A DNA stretch of 35,515 nucleotides, from the NCBI GenBank assembly GCA_049324835.1, contig JBMOMT010000075.1, positions 1 to 35,515 on the forward strand, written 5' to 3'. Below are positions 6,774 to 15,322 of this stretch, piece after piece; within the stretch, counting starts at the first letter, position 1; every line of letters begins with the position of its first letter. The position numbers and the translations under genes are program-made. This DNA is from JBMOMT01 sp049324835. Its GTDB lineage: Bacteria; Chloroflexota; Anaerolineae; CAYNKW01. The notes under the pieces were generated by a model that was not told where the DNA came from, did not search any database, and saw nothing but the letters and a program-made list of their open reading frames with translations.

Positions 6774-7724
6774 TCAACCCCGCCTCTGGAACACCGCCAC
6801 CCCATCGATTTCCAAAAGTTTGGCACTGCTCCACCTCTCGTAGCCATGTTGTGGAGAAAAAGCAATGGTATAACCAGGATAACCAGCCTTCGCAATCAAC
6901 TTGTCGACCACCAAATCAGTCGCAAGCCGCGCCCCGCGGGAAAGCACCAGATGGCTCCCTTCCCTCAGCTCAAGACCGCTCAAAACCCTGGTCCCCAGCC
7001 CGAAGTAGAGCACCATCTGGCTTTCCTGTGTCGAAACACCCCGCATGGAAATATAATAATGCCCACCATCTTTCTCATTGTGCTGAAAAACATACACATC
7101 ACTCTGTCCTCTCACCGGATTCAGCGCCACCGCGTTCGAAGGAAGACTGACGACAAGCTCTCCACGGCCCGTAACTGTATATTTGACCTCACGGTCTCCT
7201 TCTCTAAAAGAGCCCAACTCCACCGGCAAAACCTGCGCGCCAGGGTAATTCCTGTCCAGGAATTCATCCGTCATGTCCAGCCCCCTCTGCCCCTCCTTCG
7301 TCCCCCACTCGTAGTACCTGCCCACCTCCACCCCGTTTTCCTCGTACACCACCTGCCCGTTTTCCACCCTTTTCACCGTCCCCGGCACTTCCGGCGCCCG
7401 CTCAAACAGGGCCTTCTCCGCGTCCACCGTCGGCGTGGGAGTCGGCGTTTTCGTCGGCTCGGGTGTTTTCGTCGGCGGCTTGGGTGTTGCCGTCGCCGTC
7501 GGCAGGGGAGTTGGCGTCTCGGTGGGTAAAGGTGTGGGTGTCGCAGTGGGCTGTGGCGTCGCCGTCGGCTGCAAGGTGGAGGTGGGCATCGGGGTAGCAG
7601 TTACGCCAACAGTCGGTGTGGCCGAGCCGGGTGGGGTTGTCGCTGGCGTCGCCGTCGTAGCTGCACACGCGGTCGCAAAGACCGTCAGAGAAACGATGAG
7701 TACCATGTAGAGGATTTTGGACAT
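6774..7724 (-). CDS. Lipoprotein with Thr/Pro linker and unknown C-terminal domain
   Basis: The 316-residue product begins MSKILYMVLIVSLTVFATAC, a lipoprotein signal almost identical to that of the TolB-type lipoprotein, including upstream DNA. A long Thr/Pro-rich linker follows (roughly 30-100). The remaining 200 residues form a soluble domain with GTVKRVENGQVVYEENG and GYPGYTIAF segments that I cannot assign. ATG at 7724 is chosen because it starts the signal peptide; an in-frame codon at 7874 would run through the attC-like site. It is first of three minus-strand genes for exported proteins. The shared leader with an unrelated C-terminal domain suggests fusion by recombination in the leader. 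Confidence 0.8.
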   Translation of the reverse strand: MSKILYMVLIVSLTVFATACAATTATPATTPPGSATPTVGVTATPMPTSTLQPTATPQPTATPTPLPTETPTPLPTATATPKPPTKTPEPTKTPTPTPTVDAEKALFERAPEVPGTVKRVENGQVVYEENGVEVGRYYEWGTKEGQRGLDMTDEFLDRNYPGAQVLPVELGSFREGDREVKYTVTGRGELVVSLPSNAVALNPVRGQSDVYVFQHNEKDGGHYYISMRGVSTQESQMVLYFGLGTRVLSGLELREGSHLVLSRGARLATDLVVDKLIAKAGYPGYTIAFSPQHGYERWSSAKLLEIDGVAVFQRRG

Positions 7725-7775
7725 TTGCGGAAACTTCCTTTCTCCATGACTAAATCGGAATAGCTGTGCGCCGCC
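7598..7775 (-). repeat. Shared lipoprotein leader block, copy 2
   Basis: Read on the minus strand, this block matches 4318-4474: the CGGCGCACAGCTATTCCG region, GATTTAGTCATGGAGAAAG, the MSKILY signal peptide and the ATPTVGVTATP linker start. It contains an extra stretch of about 13 codons after the lipobox compared with copy 1. Each copy lies directly after an attC-like site. Confidence 0.85.
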
Positions 7776-7833
7776 CCAAGGCCCGCACATCAGTCGCCTG
7801 TCTGCGAAGGCAGGCGGCATACGCGGGTTAGCC
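7773..7833 (-). other. Degenerate attC-like site
   Basis: On the minus strand GGCTAAC (7833-7827) is followed by CCCGCGTAT, a CCTGCCTTCGCAGACAGG hairpin unit, then ATGTGCGGG and CTTGGGGC. The CCCGC/GCGGG arms pair like L''/L' boxes, but the outer core sites are not complementary. The right end aligns with the right end of 4244-4320, with one base changed and one inserted. It lies between the GNAT stop and the lipoprotein start. Confidence 0.45.
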
Positions 7834-7873
7834 CGCCCCATGTTGTTACGAAACCTTTCATGTGATGAGAGCA

Positions 7874-8461
7874 CTAGCCCATTTCATAGCCCACCTTTGC
7901 CCACCCCCACTCCTCCGGCCAACGGTCTAGTCGCCGCTCAAAATACAGTTCTATGCCGTCCTCTTGGTCCATGTGTGAGCCAACCTCTCTGAAACCCATC
8001 GACTGCGCCATTGCCCAAGACGCCTCATTGTCTGGAGCGATAGAGAGGATAAAGCATCGTTGACCGTGATACTCGAACGCCCATCTCATCAACCCGAGCG
8101 CCGCTTCTTTCGCAAACCCCTGTCTGCGAAACGATTCACCAACCGCATAGCCAAGCTCCACCCCATCTGCTGCCACATCCCTCAGATCTTCAGGCCCGGG
8201 TTCCGAGTGGAAGCCAATGTAGCCGCACATCATCCGACTCTGTCTGATGACCATTGCCCGGAGTAGCCAGGGTTGTACTTTAGGATTGGCTTGTATCTGT
8301 CGTAGCCGCATTTGGAGCGTTCGCTTGCGAAGAATGAATCCGTTCAGTATCTGAAACCCACCGATTTGTGCGGCGGATGCATGATCCCCAGCTAACAATG
8401 CTTCCAGTAAGGTTGGCCCCATCGAAACCAATTCGAGCCGATGTGTTCTGAGGATGTTCAA
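7874..8461 (-). CDS. GNAT family N-acetyltransferase (RimJ/RimL-like)
   Basis: The 195-residue product has the GNAT acetyl-CoA binding core: ELGYAVGESFRRQGFAKEA carries the R/QxxGxA loop (RRQGFA), and the later SIAPDNEASWAMAQSMGF block is the usual N-E-S-x-x-x-x-x-x-x-G-F strand-helix. The start of the protein (ILRTHRLELV) is typical of RimJ/RimL-type enzymes, which acetylate protein N-termini or small amines; the substrate here is unknown. The start is a TTG at 8461, with GGAAG 6 bases upstream. It lies 24 bases downstream of the DUF3795 gene, and the pair is probably co-transcribed. It is followed by an attC-like site. Confidence 0.9.
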   Translation of the reverse strand: MNILRTHRLELVSMGPTLLEALLAGDHASAAQIGGFQILNGFILRKRTLQMRLRQIQANPKVQPWLLRAMVIRQSRMMCGYIGFHSEPGPEDLRDVAADGVELGYAVGESFRRQGFAKEAALGLMRWAFEYHGQRCFILSIAPDNEASWAMAQSMGFREVGSHMDQEDGIELYFERRLDRWPEEWGWAKVGYEMG

Positions 8462-8485
8462 GACCGTCTTCCTTTTGTTGGCGGG

Positions 8486-8884
8486 CTACCGTCCAGCGTG
8501 AGCCGCCGCGCGCTCTTGCTCGTACGCCAGGAATCTTTCTCGCAGCCATGCCATTCTCTTGCGCAGCGTCTCCGGCTCATTACACCGCGGCTCTGACTCG
8601 CCGTTGATGAAATCGTGCATGAGCTTGCAAGACTCATAGTCGCTGCACGCGGCGCAATTCTGGACGGCCTTTGTGATCGCGCAGGCGCGAATCTTGCAGG
8701 CGGCGCAGTCCTTGGCCAGGAATCCCTGGTCCGCCGGGGTGCACCCCAGGCATACCCACTCCGAGGCGCTGTGCGCGCCGTCCCAAAAGCTCCCTGCCAC
8801 CTTCTCAAGTAAGCCGATGTCGGTCGTGACCGTCCCCTTGTACGCCGGGCACTCGTCGCAGTTGATTCCACAGTACGCAAGCAT
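8486..8884 (-). CDS. DUF3795 domain protein
   Basis: The 132-residue protein has the N-terminal motif YCGINCDECPAY and several further cysteines (CLGC, CAACK, CAACSDYESC), the layout of the DUF3795 family. These small Cys-rich proteins probably bind metal or an Fe-S cluster; no reaction is established. No signal peptide is present. The start is secure: ATG at 8884 has a perfect AGGAGG 5 bases upstream. It heads a two-gene unit with the GNAT enzyme, which could modify or act with it, but this is only inferred from position. Confidence 0.85.
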   Translation of the reverse strand: MLAYCGINCDECPAYKGTVTTDIGLLEKVAGSFWDGAHSASEWVCLGCTPADQGFLAKDCAACKIRACAITKAVQNCAACSDYESCKLMHDFINGESEPRCNEPETLRKRMAWLRERFLAYEQERAAAHAGR

Positions 8885-8971
8885 TGTTCCTCCTGTAGAC
8901 GATGTGGTTGATGGCCTTCAGTTCAAACGTAAGGGTCTGTAAAAGAATAACTTCCGTCCCTGTCATTCTGA

Positions 8972-9131
8972 GCGCCCATAAGGGCGCCAAGAATCCCGTT
9001 TGAACTGCTCACCCTCCCGCAGGCTCTGGTAGGGGCGCGGCATGCCGTGCCGCCTTGTACTGCTACAGTTTGCAGACTTGGCGAGTCCAGCCGGTCAGAT
9101 TTTGGCCTGCGGGAGGGTAGCCTGAGCAGTT
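8972..9131. repeat. Intergenic palindromes and inverted-repeat element A/B
   Basis: The gene-free stretch 8885-9259 holds a hairpin GCGCCC/GGGCGC (8972-8987), inside a TGTCATTCTGAGCG...AAGAATC context common as a dispersed bacterial repeat. It also holds a hairpin around GGCGCGGCATGCCGTGCC (9034-9051). An inverted-repeat pair AACTGCTCACCCTCCCGCAG (from 9003) and its complement (9105-9131) encloses the second hairpin. The right arm has five extra bases. No ORF or clear promoter is visible here. Confidence 0.7.
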
Positions 9132-9259
9132 ACAATCTAACATTGTCGAGCTAATTGTCGCCCAGCCGTATAAATAGCTGGCGACAAGTCCAGTAGTTCC
9201 GGAATGTGTGTTTGTAATGCGTTCAAATGGCGCCTTTCCGTAGAGGCTTGTCGGCATTT

Positions 9260-11209
9260 TCAGGGCAGGGTGATTTCCACTGCGTCTGTCTGCGGCTTGC
9301 CCAGCACGTCGAGCACGGGCACGTTTTGCACGTCCGGCCAGGTGTACATGCCGCTGCGCATCGTCAGCGGCCGGGCAGCCTCGGCAGGCCACGGCAGGGT
9401 AAAACGGCTGATGACGGTATCACCCGCCTGCCACTGCCGGGCGGCAAAGGCTGCCGCGTCGGCCTGGGCCACCCGCTGCCCGTGGGCGTCCAGCAGGTGA
9501 TTGAAAAAGTGATAATCGGCCTCCGACGCCGCACCGACCTGCCAATAAAGCCGCCAGGTGGCCGTGCCATCGCCGTTGGGGGTGGGGGCGTCGTATCCCA
9601 ACAGCCTCACGCCGTTGGCCAGTTGCGGCGTCGGCTCGATCCGAAACGCCGCTTCGGGCATCGCCCCGGCGGGCAGGGTCAGCACCCACAACGATCCTTC
9701 CCCCCGGCGCAGCGGGATGCGCTCGGCGCGCACGGCAACCGTCCAGTATCGCTCTGCTGCCTGGCGGAGTGCATCGTCGATCAGCACCACCGCCGGCCGG
9801 GCCGGGAACAGCGTCGAGCGGTTGGCATCTATGAAACGATGGGCCGCGCCGCGCAGCAGCGTATCGTACACGGCGGCGAAACCGTCCAGGTCGGGTGATT
9901 CGCCCGGCCCGGCGATCAGCACTTCGGCGGCGGCCTGGTCGGCCAGCATCGATCGGGCCAGGTCGGCGGCCTGCAACTGCATGGCCAGCGGTGTTCCGGC
10001 GGCGCCAGGGGTGGCCCGGCTGCTGACAAAGGCCAGCAGAGTGGCCCAGACCCACACCTGAGCGATGGCCGACGCGCCCAGGGCGGCCCAGGCGACCCGG
10101 CGCAGCCATCGCCTCAGCAGGGCCAGGGCCACACCCGCGGCGACGTACTGGGCCGGGTAGACGGCGATCAAGTAGTGAGGGAAAACCGGCGTGCTGTGTC
10201 GCAGGAAAAAGAGCGGCGGCGCCAGCCCCCACAGCAGTATCAACAGACCGGCTTGAGCGGTCTTGTCGCCCCGGTCACGCCACACCCGCCAGGCCAGCCA
10301 GGCCGCCCCGGCGAGGATGAACGCCGCCCACAACCCATGGACGATGGACATTTCCGGCGCGGTGGCCAGATAGTCACGAAAGGCTTCTGGCCCGGCCAGG
10401 GAGTGGATTTCGCGGCCCGTGCTGAGCAGCCAGGTGTAGCGCCAGGCGGTCAGATCGGTGCTGCCCTGGAACTGTTGGGTCGCTTCCAGCGCGGTATGGA
10501 TGCTGAACCCGGCCGAGAGCAGGTCGTAGGCAAAAGGCAGGGCGGTGAGGCCCCCCAGCCCCAGGCCGATCAGCACCCACGTCCAGCTCACCCGTCGCCA
10601 AAAGATGATCAGCAGCAAGGCCGTGGCCGGGATCAGGGCCAGCGCCGAGAGGTGGATCTGCACGGCCACCGCCAGACACAACAGGTGCAACAGGATGAAG
10701 CGGCGACGCCGCTCGACGAAGGCCAGAAGCCCAGCGATGGCCCAGCCCAGCACCCAGGGCGGCAGCAGGTTTTGGGCCCAGATCTTGCGTGAATAGAGCA
10801 CCGCCCACGGGCTGACGGTATACATCAACGCCGCCGCCAGTGCGGCGCCCGGCCCCCAATAGCGCCGCACGATCCACCAGCAGCCGAGTATCGCCAGGGT
10901 GTTGATCAGTCCGGTGAACAGCGTGGCCGAGTAAACGTGCGGCCACAGAGCCAGGGGCAGCGCGTAGAGCCAGACGCTCATCGGAAAGTTGGGCAGGCCC
11001 ACCGAGTTGCCCATGCCCCGCACGGCCAGACCCTGGCCCTGGATCGTGTCCAGCGCCAGCGTTACCATGTGGGCTTCGTCGGCTTTGAACTCGGTCAGGC
11101 CGGGCCAGCCCAGGCGCAAGCCGGCGGCCAGGAGCAGAATGGCTGCCAGCAGCCATCTCTCCAGGCGCTGCGATATGGGGTTGGCCGGATCTCGTGGTAT
11201 CCCGGTCAT
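9260..11209 (-). CDS. GT-C glycosyltransferase (GT39/PMT-like), one C-terminal module
   Basis: The 649-residue protein begins with a transmembrane helix followed by FKADEAH (Asp44-Glu45), the acidic pair on the first external loop used for catalysis or metal binding in GT39/ArnT-like enzymes. About ten hydrophobic segments follow to residue 400. Such enzymes transfer sugar from polyprenyl phosphate to an acceptor outside the membrane. The QEARMY-type second motif of its paralogues is replaced by YSRKIWAQN. From about residue 525 lies one beta-sandwich module (VRLLGYDA, LYWQV, FNHLLDAHG), as in its neighbours. The start at 11209 has only a weak GAG upstream. It is the last gene of the minus-strand run, but is separated from it by an inverted-repeat element, so it may be expressed separately. 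Confidence 0.85.
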   Translation of the reverse strand: MTGIPRDPANPISQRLERWLLAAILLLAAGLRLGWPGLTEFKADEAHMVTLALDTIQGQGLAVRGMGNSVGLPNFPMSVWLYALPLALWPHVYSATLFTGLINTLAILGCWWIVRRYWGPGAALAAALMYTVSPWAVLYSRKIWAQNLLPPWVLGWAIAGLLAFVERRRRFILLHLLCLAVAVQIHLSALALIPATALLLIIFWRRVSWTWVLIGLGLGGLTALPFAYDLLSAGFSIHTALEATQQFQGSTDLTAWRYTWLLSTGREIHSLAGPEAFRDYLATAPEMSIVHGLWAAFILAGAAWLAWRVWRDRGDKTAQAGLLILLWGLAPPLFFLRHSTPVFPHYLIAVYPAQYVAAGVALALLRRWLRRVAWAALGASAIAQVWVWATLLAFVSSRATPGAAGTPLAMQLQAADLARSMLADQAAAEVLIAGPGESPDLDGFAAVYDTLLRGAAHRFIDANRSTLFPARPAVVLIDDALRQAAERYWTVAVRAERIPLRRGEGSLWVLTLPAGAMPEAAFRIEPTPQLANGVRLLGYDAPTPNGDGTATWRLYWQVGAASEADYHFFNHLLDAHGQRVAQADAAAFAARQWQAGDTVISRFTLPWPAEAARPLTMRSGMYTWPDVQNVPVLDVLGKPQTDAVEITLP

Positions 11210-11245
11210 CGTTTCTGACTCTCAGGCGTGATGGCGGTTAGTTGT

Positions 11246-11520
11246 AACTGCTCAGCCTACCCTCCCGCAGGCTGAAAAACCGACTGAAATCGTTTGCCGG
11301 CTTTGATCAGTAGTTTTGCATTTTTTACAGGTTCTCTGAAAATAACCGCAGAGGCGCCGAGATCGCCGAGAAAAACCAGAACATTCTCTGTGCCCTCTGC
11401 GTCTCGGCGGTGAAATAGATCACTGTTTGACCCGCTTGTAAAATCTGCAAAAGTACTGTTTGATACCTGGGCCGATTTCTACTCGAAACCACTTCAAGCC
11501 TGCGGGAGGGTGAGCAGTTA
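11246..11520. repeat. Inverted-repeat element C/D
   Basis: The gap between the glycoside hydrolase and the last glycosyltransferase (11210-11523) is bounded by AACTGCTCAGCCTACCCTCC (from 11246) and its complement without the GCCTA segment (11498-11520). The same arms occur at 9003 and 9105-9131, on the other side of the glycosyltransferase gene. It encodes no protein and looks like a miniature dispersed element. Confidence 0.75.
11344..11412. repeat. Imperfect palindrome inside element C/D
   Basis: ACCGCAGAGGCGCCGAGA (11345-11362) and CTCTGCGTCTCGGCGGT (11395-11411) form a loose inverted pair around an A-rich centre. CCGCAGAG/CTCTGCG-type sequences are a familiar dispersed palindrome in GC-rich environmental bacterial genomes. 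It may be an older repeat captured by the larger element. Confidence 0.55.
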
Positions 11521-11523
11521 CGG

Positions 11524-13032
11524 TTAGTTTTTGTAAACGGCGGGCAAATAAAGGCGGTGGATCTCGGACCACACCAGATGGGTGATGGACAGGTAAAAGG
11601 GCGAGTCCACCGTGTCGCTGGGCGTGGCCGTGATGATGATGCCGCCGCTGTGAGTGCCCTCGGTCTGCGGTGTGCTGGACACGGCAAAGGTCAGTGGATC
11701 GCCCTGGCTGCCGCTGCTGGTGAGCAGCGTGGGCGTGATCGTCTGCCCGGCGTCTATCGCTGCCGTCCAGGTCAGGCTGTCGTACCAGGGGTTATCGACC
11801 TGGCTGGTAAAGGTGTAGCTCAGGGTCTCGCCCACGGCGGCGACCATCAGGAATTCGCCGGGCGTGGGGCGTAATTTGGGGTGCAGGCCGGCAGGCCGTT
11901 TGGACATGGCGCTCACCGCCGCGTGAGCCTCACTAAAGCCAGGGTGATAGGTGTGATCTTGATTGGGATCGGCGGGATCCCAGTCGCCATCGTAATTCAC
12001 CCGCATGATAGAGTAATAACGCGAAGGCTCACACAGCCAGCCTTCGTCGTACCAGTCCAGGTTCCACAGAAACATGCCGTGCATCCAGGGCCAGTTCTGA
12101 TCGGCGTACTGAAAGGCCCGCTCCAGGTAATCGGCCTGTTGCGTCTCGCTGACCTCGATCCACTTGACCGTGGCGCGATAACTGTCGTCGCAGCAGGAAC
12201 ACCAGCCGGGGAACTGGCCGTCCTCGGAGGCAGCGCGCAGCCAGCCGAACTCGGTGGCCCACACGGGTTTGTCGCCGTAGCCGTACTGCTCCAAGATGGC
12301 GTATTGCAGCTCGGCGTTGCGGAAGCAAAAGTTGTTGGAGACGCTGTACGGATCGGTCTCCGGCGGGTAGGCAAAACCATAAGGGTGGATGCTAAAGACG
12401 TCGAAATACTCGCCGCCGCCGCGCTCGAAAAAGGCCCGCCAGAACTTGAGCTCGTCCATCGACTGGCAATCGTTGCCGTCGTAGCCCTTGCAGTTGCCCT
12501 GAACGCGGCCCACCGGCGCCAGTCCACCGGCGACGACGATGATCTCGGGATCGATGGCCTTGATGCGGGTGTAGGCCTCCTGAAGCATCTGCAGGTATTC
12601 GGCAGGATCGGGGTAAGGCTCCCAAAACGTGTTGGGCTCGTTGCACACCTCGTAGGCCCGGACGAAACCGTGGGTCTGGGAAACCACCCCGGCGACGTGA
12701 TCACCCCAGGCGTCCAGGTCGCTGTATAACTGATCGCAGTAGAGCTGGTAGAGGATGTTGTACGAGCCGGATGGCGGCTCGGTGAGTGGGCCAGCTTTGT
12801 CTTCCCACAGCTTGATCCAATCGAAACCGGCCGGCATCCACGCCTCCCAGCCCCAGCCTGTCGGCGGCGGCTGATGGGCCGGGTCGGCAAAAACGCTGAT
12901 GCCGTAGAACAGGTGAGGCTCTGTCTCGGCCTGGCCGGGGTTTTTCCCCGCGCTCCCGGTGAGCAGCAGAATGGTGATGGCGGTCAGGCGCAATACGCAT
13001 CGGGTGAGATGTTTGGGCCGCATCATGGTCAT
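11524..13032 (-). CDS. Secreted glycoside hydrolase, clan-A-like
   Basis: The 502-residue protein has an N-terminal signal peptide (RLTAITILLLTG) and a TIM-barrel-like catalytic domain at about 40-370. EVCNEPN carries the predicted acid/base Glu132 and WATEFGW the predicted nucleophile Glu261, the pattern of GH clan A enzymes that hydrolyse beta-glycosides with retention. Family and substrate are not clear. A beta-sandwich domain with a BACON-like look follows (about 385-490), and the C-terminus is LYLPAVYKN, an ending often seen in extracellular Chloroflexota proteins. It lies 8 bases after a GT-C gene, in the same run. ATG at 13032 follows AGGAAAG closely; ATG at 13026 or 13023 would have better spacing. 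Confidence 0.8.
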   Translation of the reverse strand: MTMMRPKHLTRCVLRLTAITILLLTGSAGKNPGQAETEPHLFYGISVFADPAHQPPPTGWGWEAWMPAGFDWIKLWEDKAGPLTEPPSGSYNILYQLYCDQLYSDLDAWGDHVAGVVSQTHGFVRAYEVCNEPNTFWEPYPDPAEYLQMLQEAYTRIKAIDPEIIVVAGGLAPVGRVQGNCKGYDGNDCQSMDELKFWRAFFERGGGEYFDVFSIHPYGFAYPPETDPYSVSNNFCFRNAELQYAILEQYGYGDKPVWATEFGWLRAASEDGQFPGWCSCCDDSYRATVKWIEVSETQQADYLERAFQYADQNWPWMHGMFLWNLDWYDEGWLCEPSRYYSIMRVNYDGDWDPADPNQDHTYHPGFSEAHAAVSAMSKRPAGLHPKLRPTPGEFLMVAAVGETLSYTFTSQVDNPWYDSLTWTAAIDAGQTITPTLLTSSGSQGDPLTFAVSSTPQTEGTHSGGIIITATPSDTVDSPFYLSITHLVWSEIHRLYLPAVYKN

Positions 13033-13040
13033 CTTTCCTT

Positions 13041-15317
13041 TCAGGGAGCCGGTGATACCGGCATCTCGGCTGGCAGCAGCGCCCGGTCTTCTGGCAGGCG
13101 GGCGCCGCCGGCGTCTGTCAGCGGCAGGCGGGTGTCATCCGCCGGGCGGTAGAACCCCACCGCCAGCCGGTAATGGCCCGGCGGCGCGTCGGGCTGCACG
13201 GCCACACGATGTGTATCGGCGATCACCTCACCCGGCTCCCACAGCGAGGTAGGATAATCGCCGTTCAGCGGCGGGCCATCACCCTGACCGCGCATGATCC
13301 CGGCAGCGTCGAGCAGGTGGACAAAGACGGTGTAATCTTCGGCGGCTGTCACCGTCGCTTTCCAATAGAGCGTGACGGACAGCACTTTATCCGGCGCGAC
13401 GGCAGCCGGCTGGACGTCGTAGCCTATCAGCTCGGCCAGGCTGTCCACGTTCACTCGCAGCGGGTAGGTTATCTCGGTGGTCTGGCCTGGCGGGGCGGCG
13501 ATTTTGACCTGGCCGCCGATGACCAATCCCAGAGGCTGGCCCTGCGGGTTGGCCGGTGGCAGGTGCGCCTCCGTTTCGGGCTGATAGACACCCACCGCCA
13601 GCCGGCCCAGCGTCGGCGCGGCGATCTCGTCGCCCAGGCGCAGCCACTCGGTGGCCGCCACCACCTGGCCCACCGGCCACAAACTCGTGGGAAAGCTGCC
13701 CGAGCCGGGGTAGCCGTGCTCTTTGCCCACCGGCGCCAGCTCCCGGCCCAGCAGGTGATGGTAGAAAAAATAGTCCTGCTCCAATGGCTCCAGCGCCTGC
13801 CAGTAACAGGTGACGGCCAGGGTCTCGCCGGGTCGGAGTTTTTGTTGCGCCAGCTCACAGCCGTGCAGCCGGATCACGCGGCCAAAAGTCACCTCCAGGC
13901 GGGGCAGATCGACGGGCAGCGTATCGGGCGCCAGCAGGGGTGGCCGGGCATAAGCCGGCGCGATCAGTCGCGCCGGGAGCAGGGCCGATAACACCAGCAG
14001 CCCCGCGCCCACCATCAGCGGCGCGGCGTCGCGCCAGCGATGGGGCAGCCAGGCGCTCCAGCCGACGGCCAGCGCCAGCGCCAGCGCCGACATGGCCGGG
14101 AAGAGCAGCCTGCCCTGCGAGCCGGGTGTGGTGGCGGTCCAACGCACCAGCAAGGCAAAAGTGATGGCTGCCCAGAGTAGCAAAAGGCCCAGGTTGAGTT
14201 TGGTTTGTTGTGCTGTCTTTTTGCCTGCCCGCCACTGCCGCAGCAGCCAGAGACCCCATCCGGCTGCCGCCAACAGCGATAATCCATCGAGGGTGCGGTA
14301 AACGGCGTCCGGCAGCGGCAGGTTGAACCAGCCGAACAGGCCCCAAAAAGAGGCGCGCACGCCGGCAAACTCGCCCCACAGCGCGCCAACGCTGGCGGCG
14401 AAATCGGTGCGCCGGCCCACCACCTGGAGCATGGCGCTCAGCCCGGTGAAATCGCCATAGAGCGCCAGATTGCGGGCATACCACCAACCGGCGATCGCTG
14501 CCGCCGCCCCGGCCACGATCCAGCCGTTGAGCAGCAGATAGCGCCACGACCGTCGCCGCCAGGCGAGCCAGGCGATGACGCCGCCGCTCAGGCCCAACAG
14601 GGCCAGACCGCTCAATTTGGTCAGCGCGGCCAGACCCAACAACAGCCCCAGTGACAGGTGGCGCCGGAGCGTATTTGCCCGACCGTCGAGCATCCGGATC
14701 AGTACCAGCAGGGTCAGTGTGGCCAGGAAGGCGATCAGGCTGTCGTTGCTGGCGGAGGTGCTGATGAATAGAAACTGTGGGATAAAGGCGTTGATCGCTG
14801 CCGCCGCCAGGGCCAGGCCGGGACGGGCCGGAAACACCTGCCGGGTGATGGCGTAGCTGCCGAGCACCGTACCGGCGCCAAAAACGAGCGCCAGCCAGCG
14901 GGCCACATGCACCGCCAGGGTCGCGCCGCGATACGGCCAGCGCTCGCGGTGGGTGTGGATGCTGAGGTTCTTGTTGCCGGGGTCGCGTGGATCGCCCAGG
15001 TTACGCTGCGGGTTCAGCCACACCAGCTCACGGGCGTCGGAGGTATCGATCCAGCCGGTTGCCAGCGCGGCCAGGGCGTAATAGAGCGGCGGCTGGCTGG
15101 CTTCCTGGGCCCACAACGTCTCGCCGGAGCCACTCTGCACCGGCAGCGCGCCGTTTTCCCGGATGTACTGCACGACAAAAAAGTGGTGCAGCTCGTCGGG
15201 CTTTTCAAAAATCGGCACGACGGTCGAATAGACGATGCCCAGAATCACAAACAGGGCCAGTATGGCTGCCAATCCGATGGCCCGGCGATGGCGTGGTGGG
15301 TGTGGTTTGGTGACCAA
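13041..15317 (-). CDS. GT-C glycosyltransferase-like protein, two C-terminal modules
   Basis: The 758-residue protein starts with a membrane segment and the external-loop motif FEKPDELHH (Asp41-Glu42), then SQPPLYYAL, HRERWPYRGATLAVH and FISTSASNDS. This places it with the two long proteins upstream (starting at 30145 and 32448) as one subfamily, distinct from the GDEA-type enzymes. About ten membrane segments fill the first 460 residues. Two beta-sandwich modules follow (about 485-615 and 620-750), with signatures GYDV, LYWKA, DYTVFVHLLD and PTSLWEPGE. It probably transfers a lipid-linked sugar outside the cell. The start is TTG at 15317, with GGAG upstream, 5 bases after the preceding stop. 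Confidence 0.85.
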   Translation of the reverse strand: MVTKPHPPRHRRAIGLAAILALFVILGIVYSTVVPIFEKPDELHHFFVVQYIRENGALPVQSGSGETLWAQEASQPPLYYALAALATGWIDTSDARELVWLNPQRNLGDPRDPGNKNLSIHTHRERWPYRGATLAVHVARWLALVFGAGTVLGSYAITRQVFPARPGLALAAAAINAFIPQFLFISTSASNDSLIAFLATLTLLVLIRMLDGRANTLRRHLSLGLLLGLAALTKLSGLALLGLSGGVIAWLAWRRRSWRYLLLNGWIVAGAAAAIAGWWYARNLALYGDFTGLSAMLQVVGRRTDFAASVGALWGEFAGVRASFWGLFGWFNLPLPDAVYRTLDGLSLLAAAGWGLWLLRQWRAGKKTAQQTKLNLGLLLLWAAITFALLVRWTATTPGSQGRLLFPAMSALALALAVGWSAWLPHRWRDAAPLMVGAGLLVLSALLPARLIAPAYARPPLLAPDTLPVDLPRLEVTFGRVIRLHGCELAQQKLRPGETLAVTCYWQALEPLEQDYFFYHHLLGRELAPVGKEHGYPGSGSFPTSLWPVGQVVAATEWLRLGDEIAAPTLGRLAVGVYQPETEAHLPPANPQGQPLGLVIGGQVKIAAPPGQTTEITYPLRVNVDSLAELIGYDVQPAAVAPDKVLSVTLYWKATVTAAEDYTVFVHLLDAAGIMRGQGDGPPLNGDYPTSLWEPGEVIADTHRVAVQPDAPPGHYRLAVGFYRPADDTRLPLTDAGGARLPEDRALLPAEMPVSPAP

Positions 15318-15322
15318 TGGCC

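Noticed and set aside
7435..7710. Gly/Val-rich plus-strand ORF
   Set aside because: It is the complement of the Thr/Pro linker of the minus-strand lipoprotein.
1..8900. Integron integrase gene
   Set aside because: Looked for because of the attC-like sites; no tyrosine recombinase is encoded in this window.
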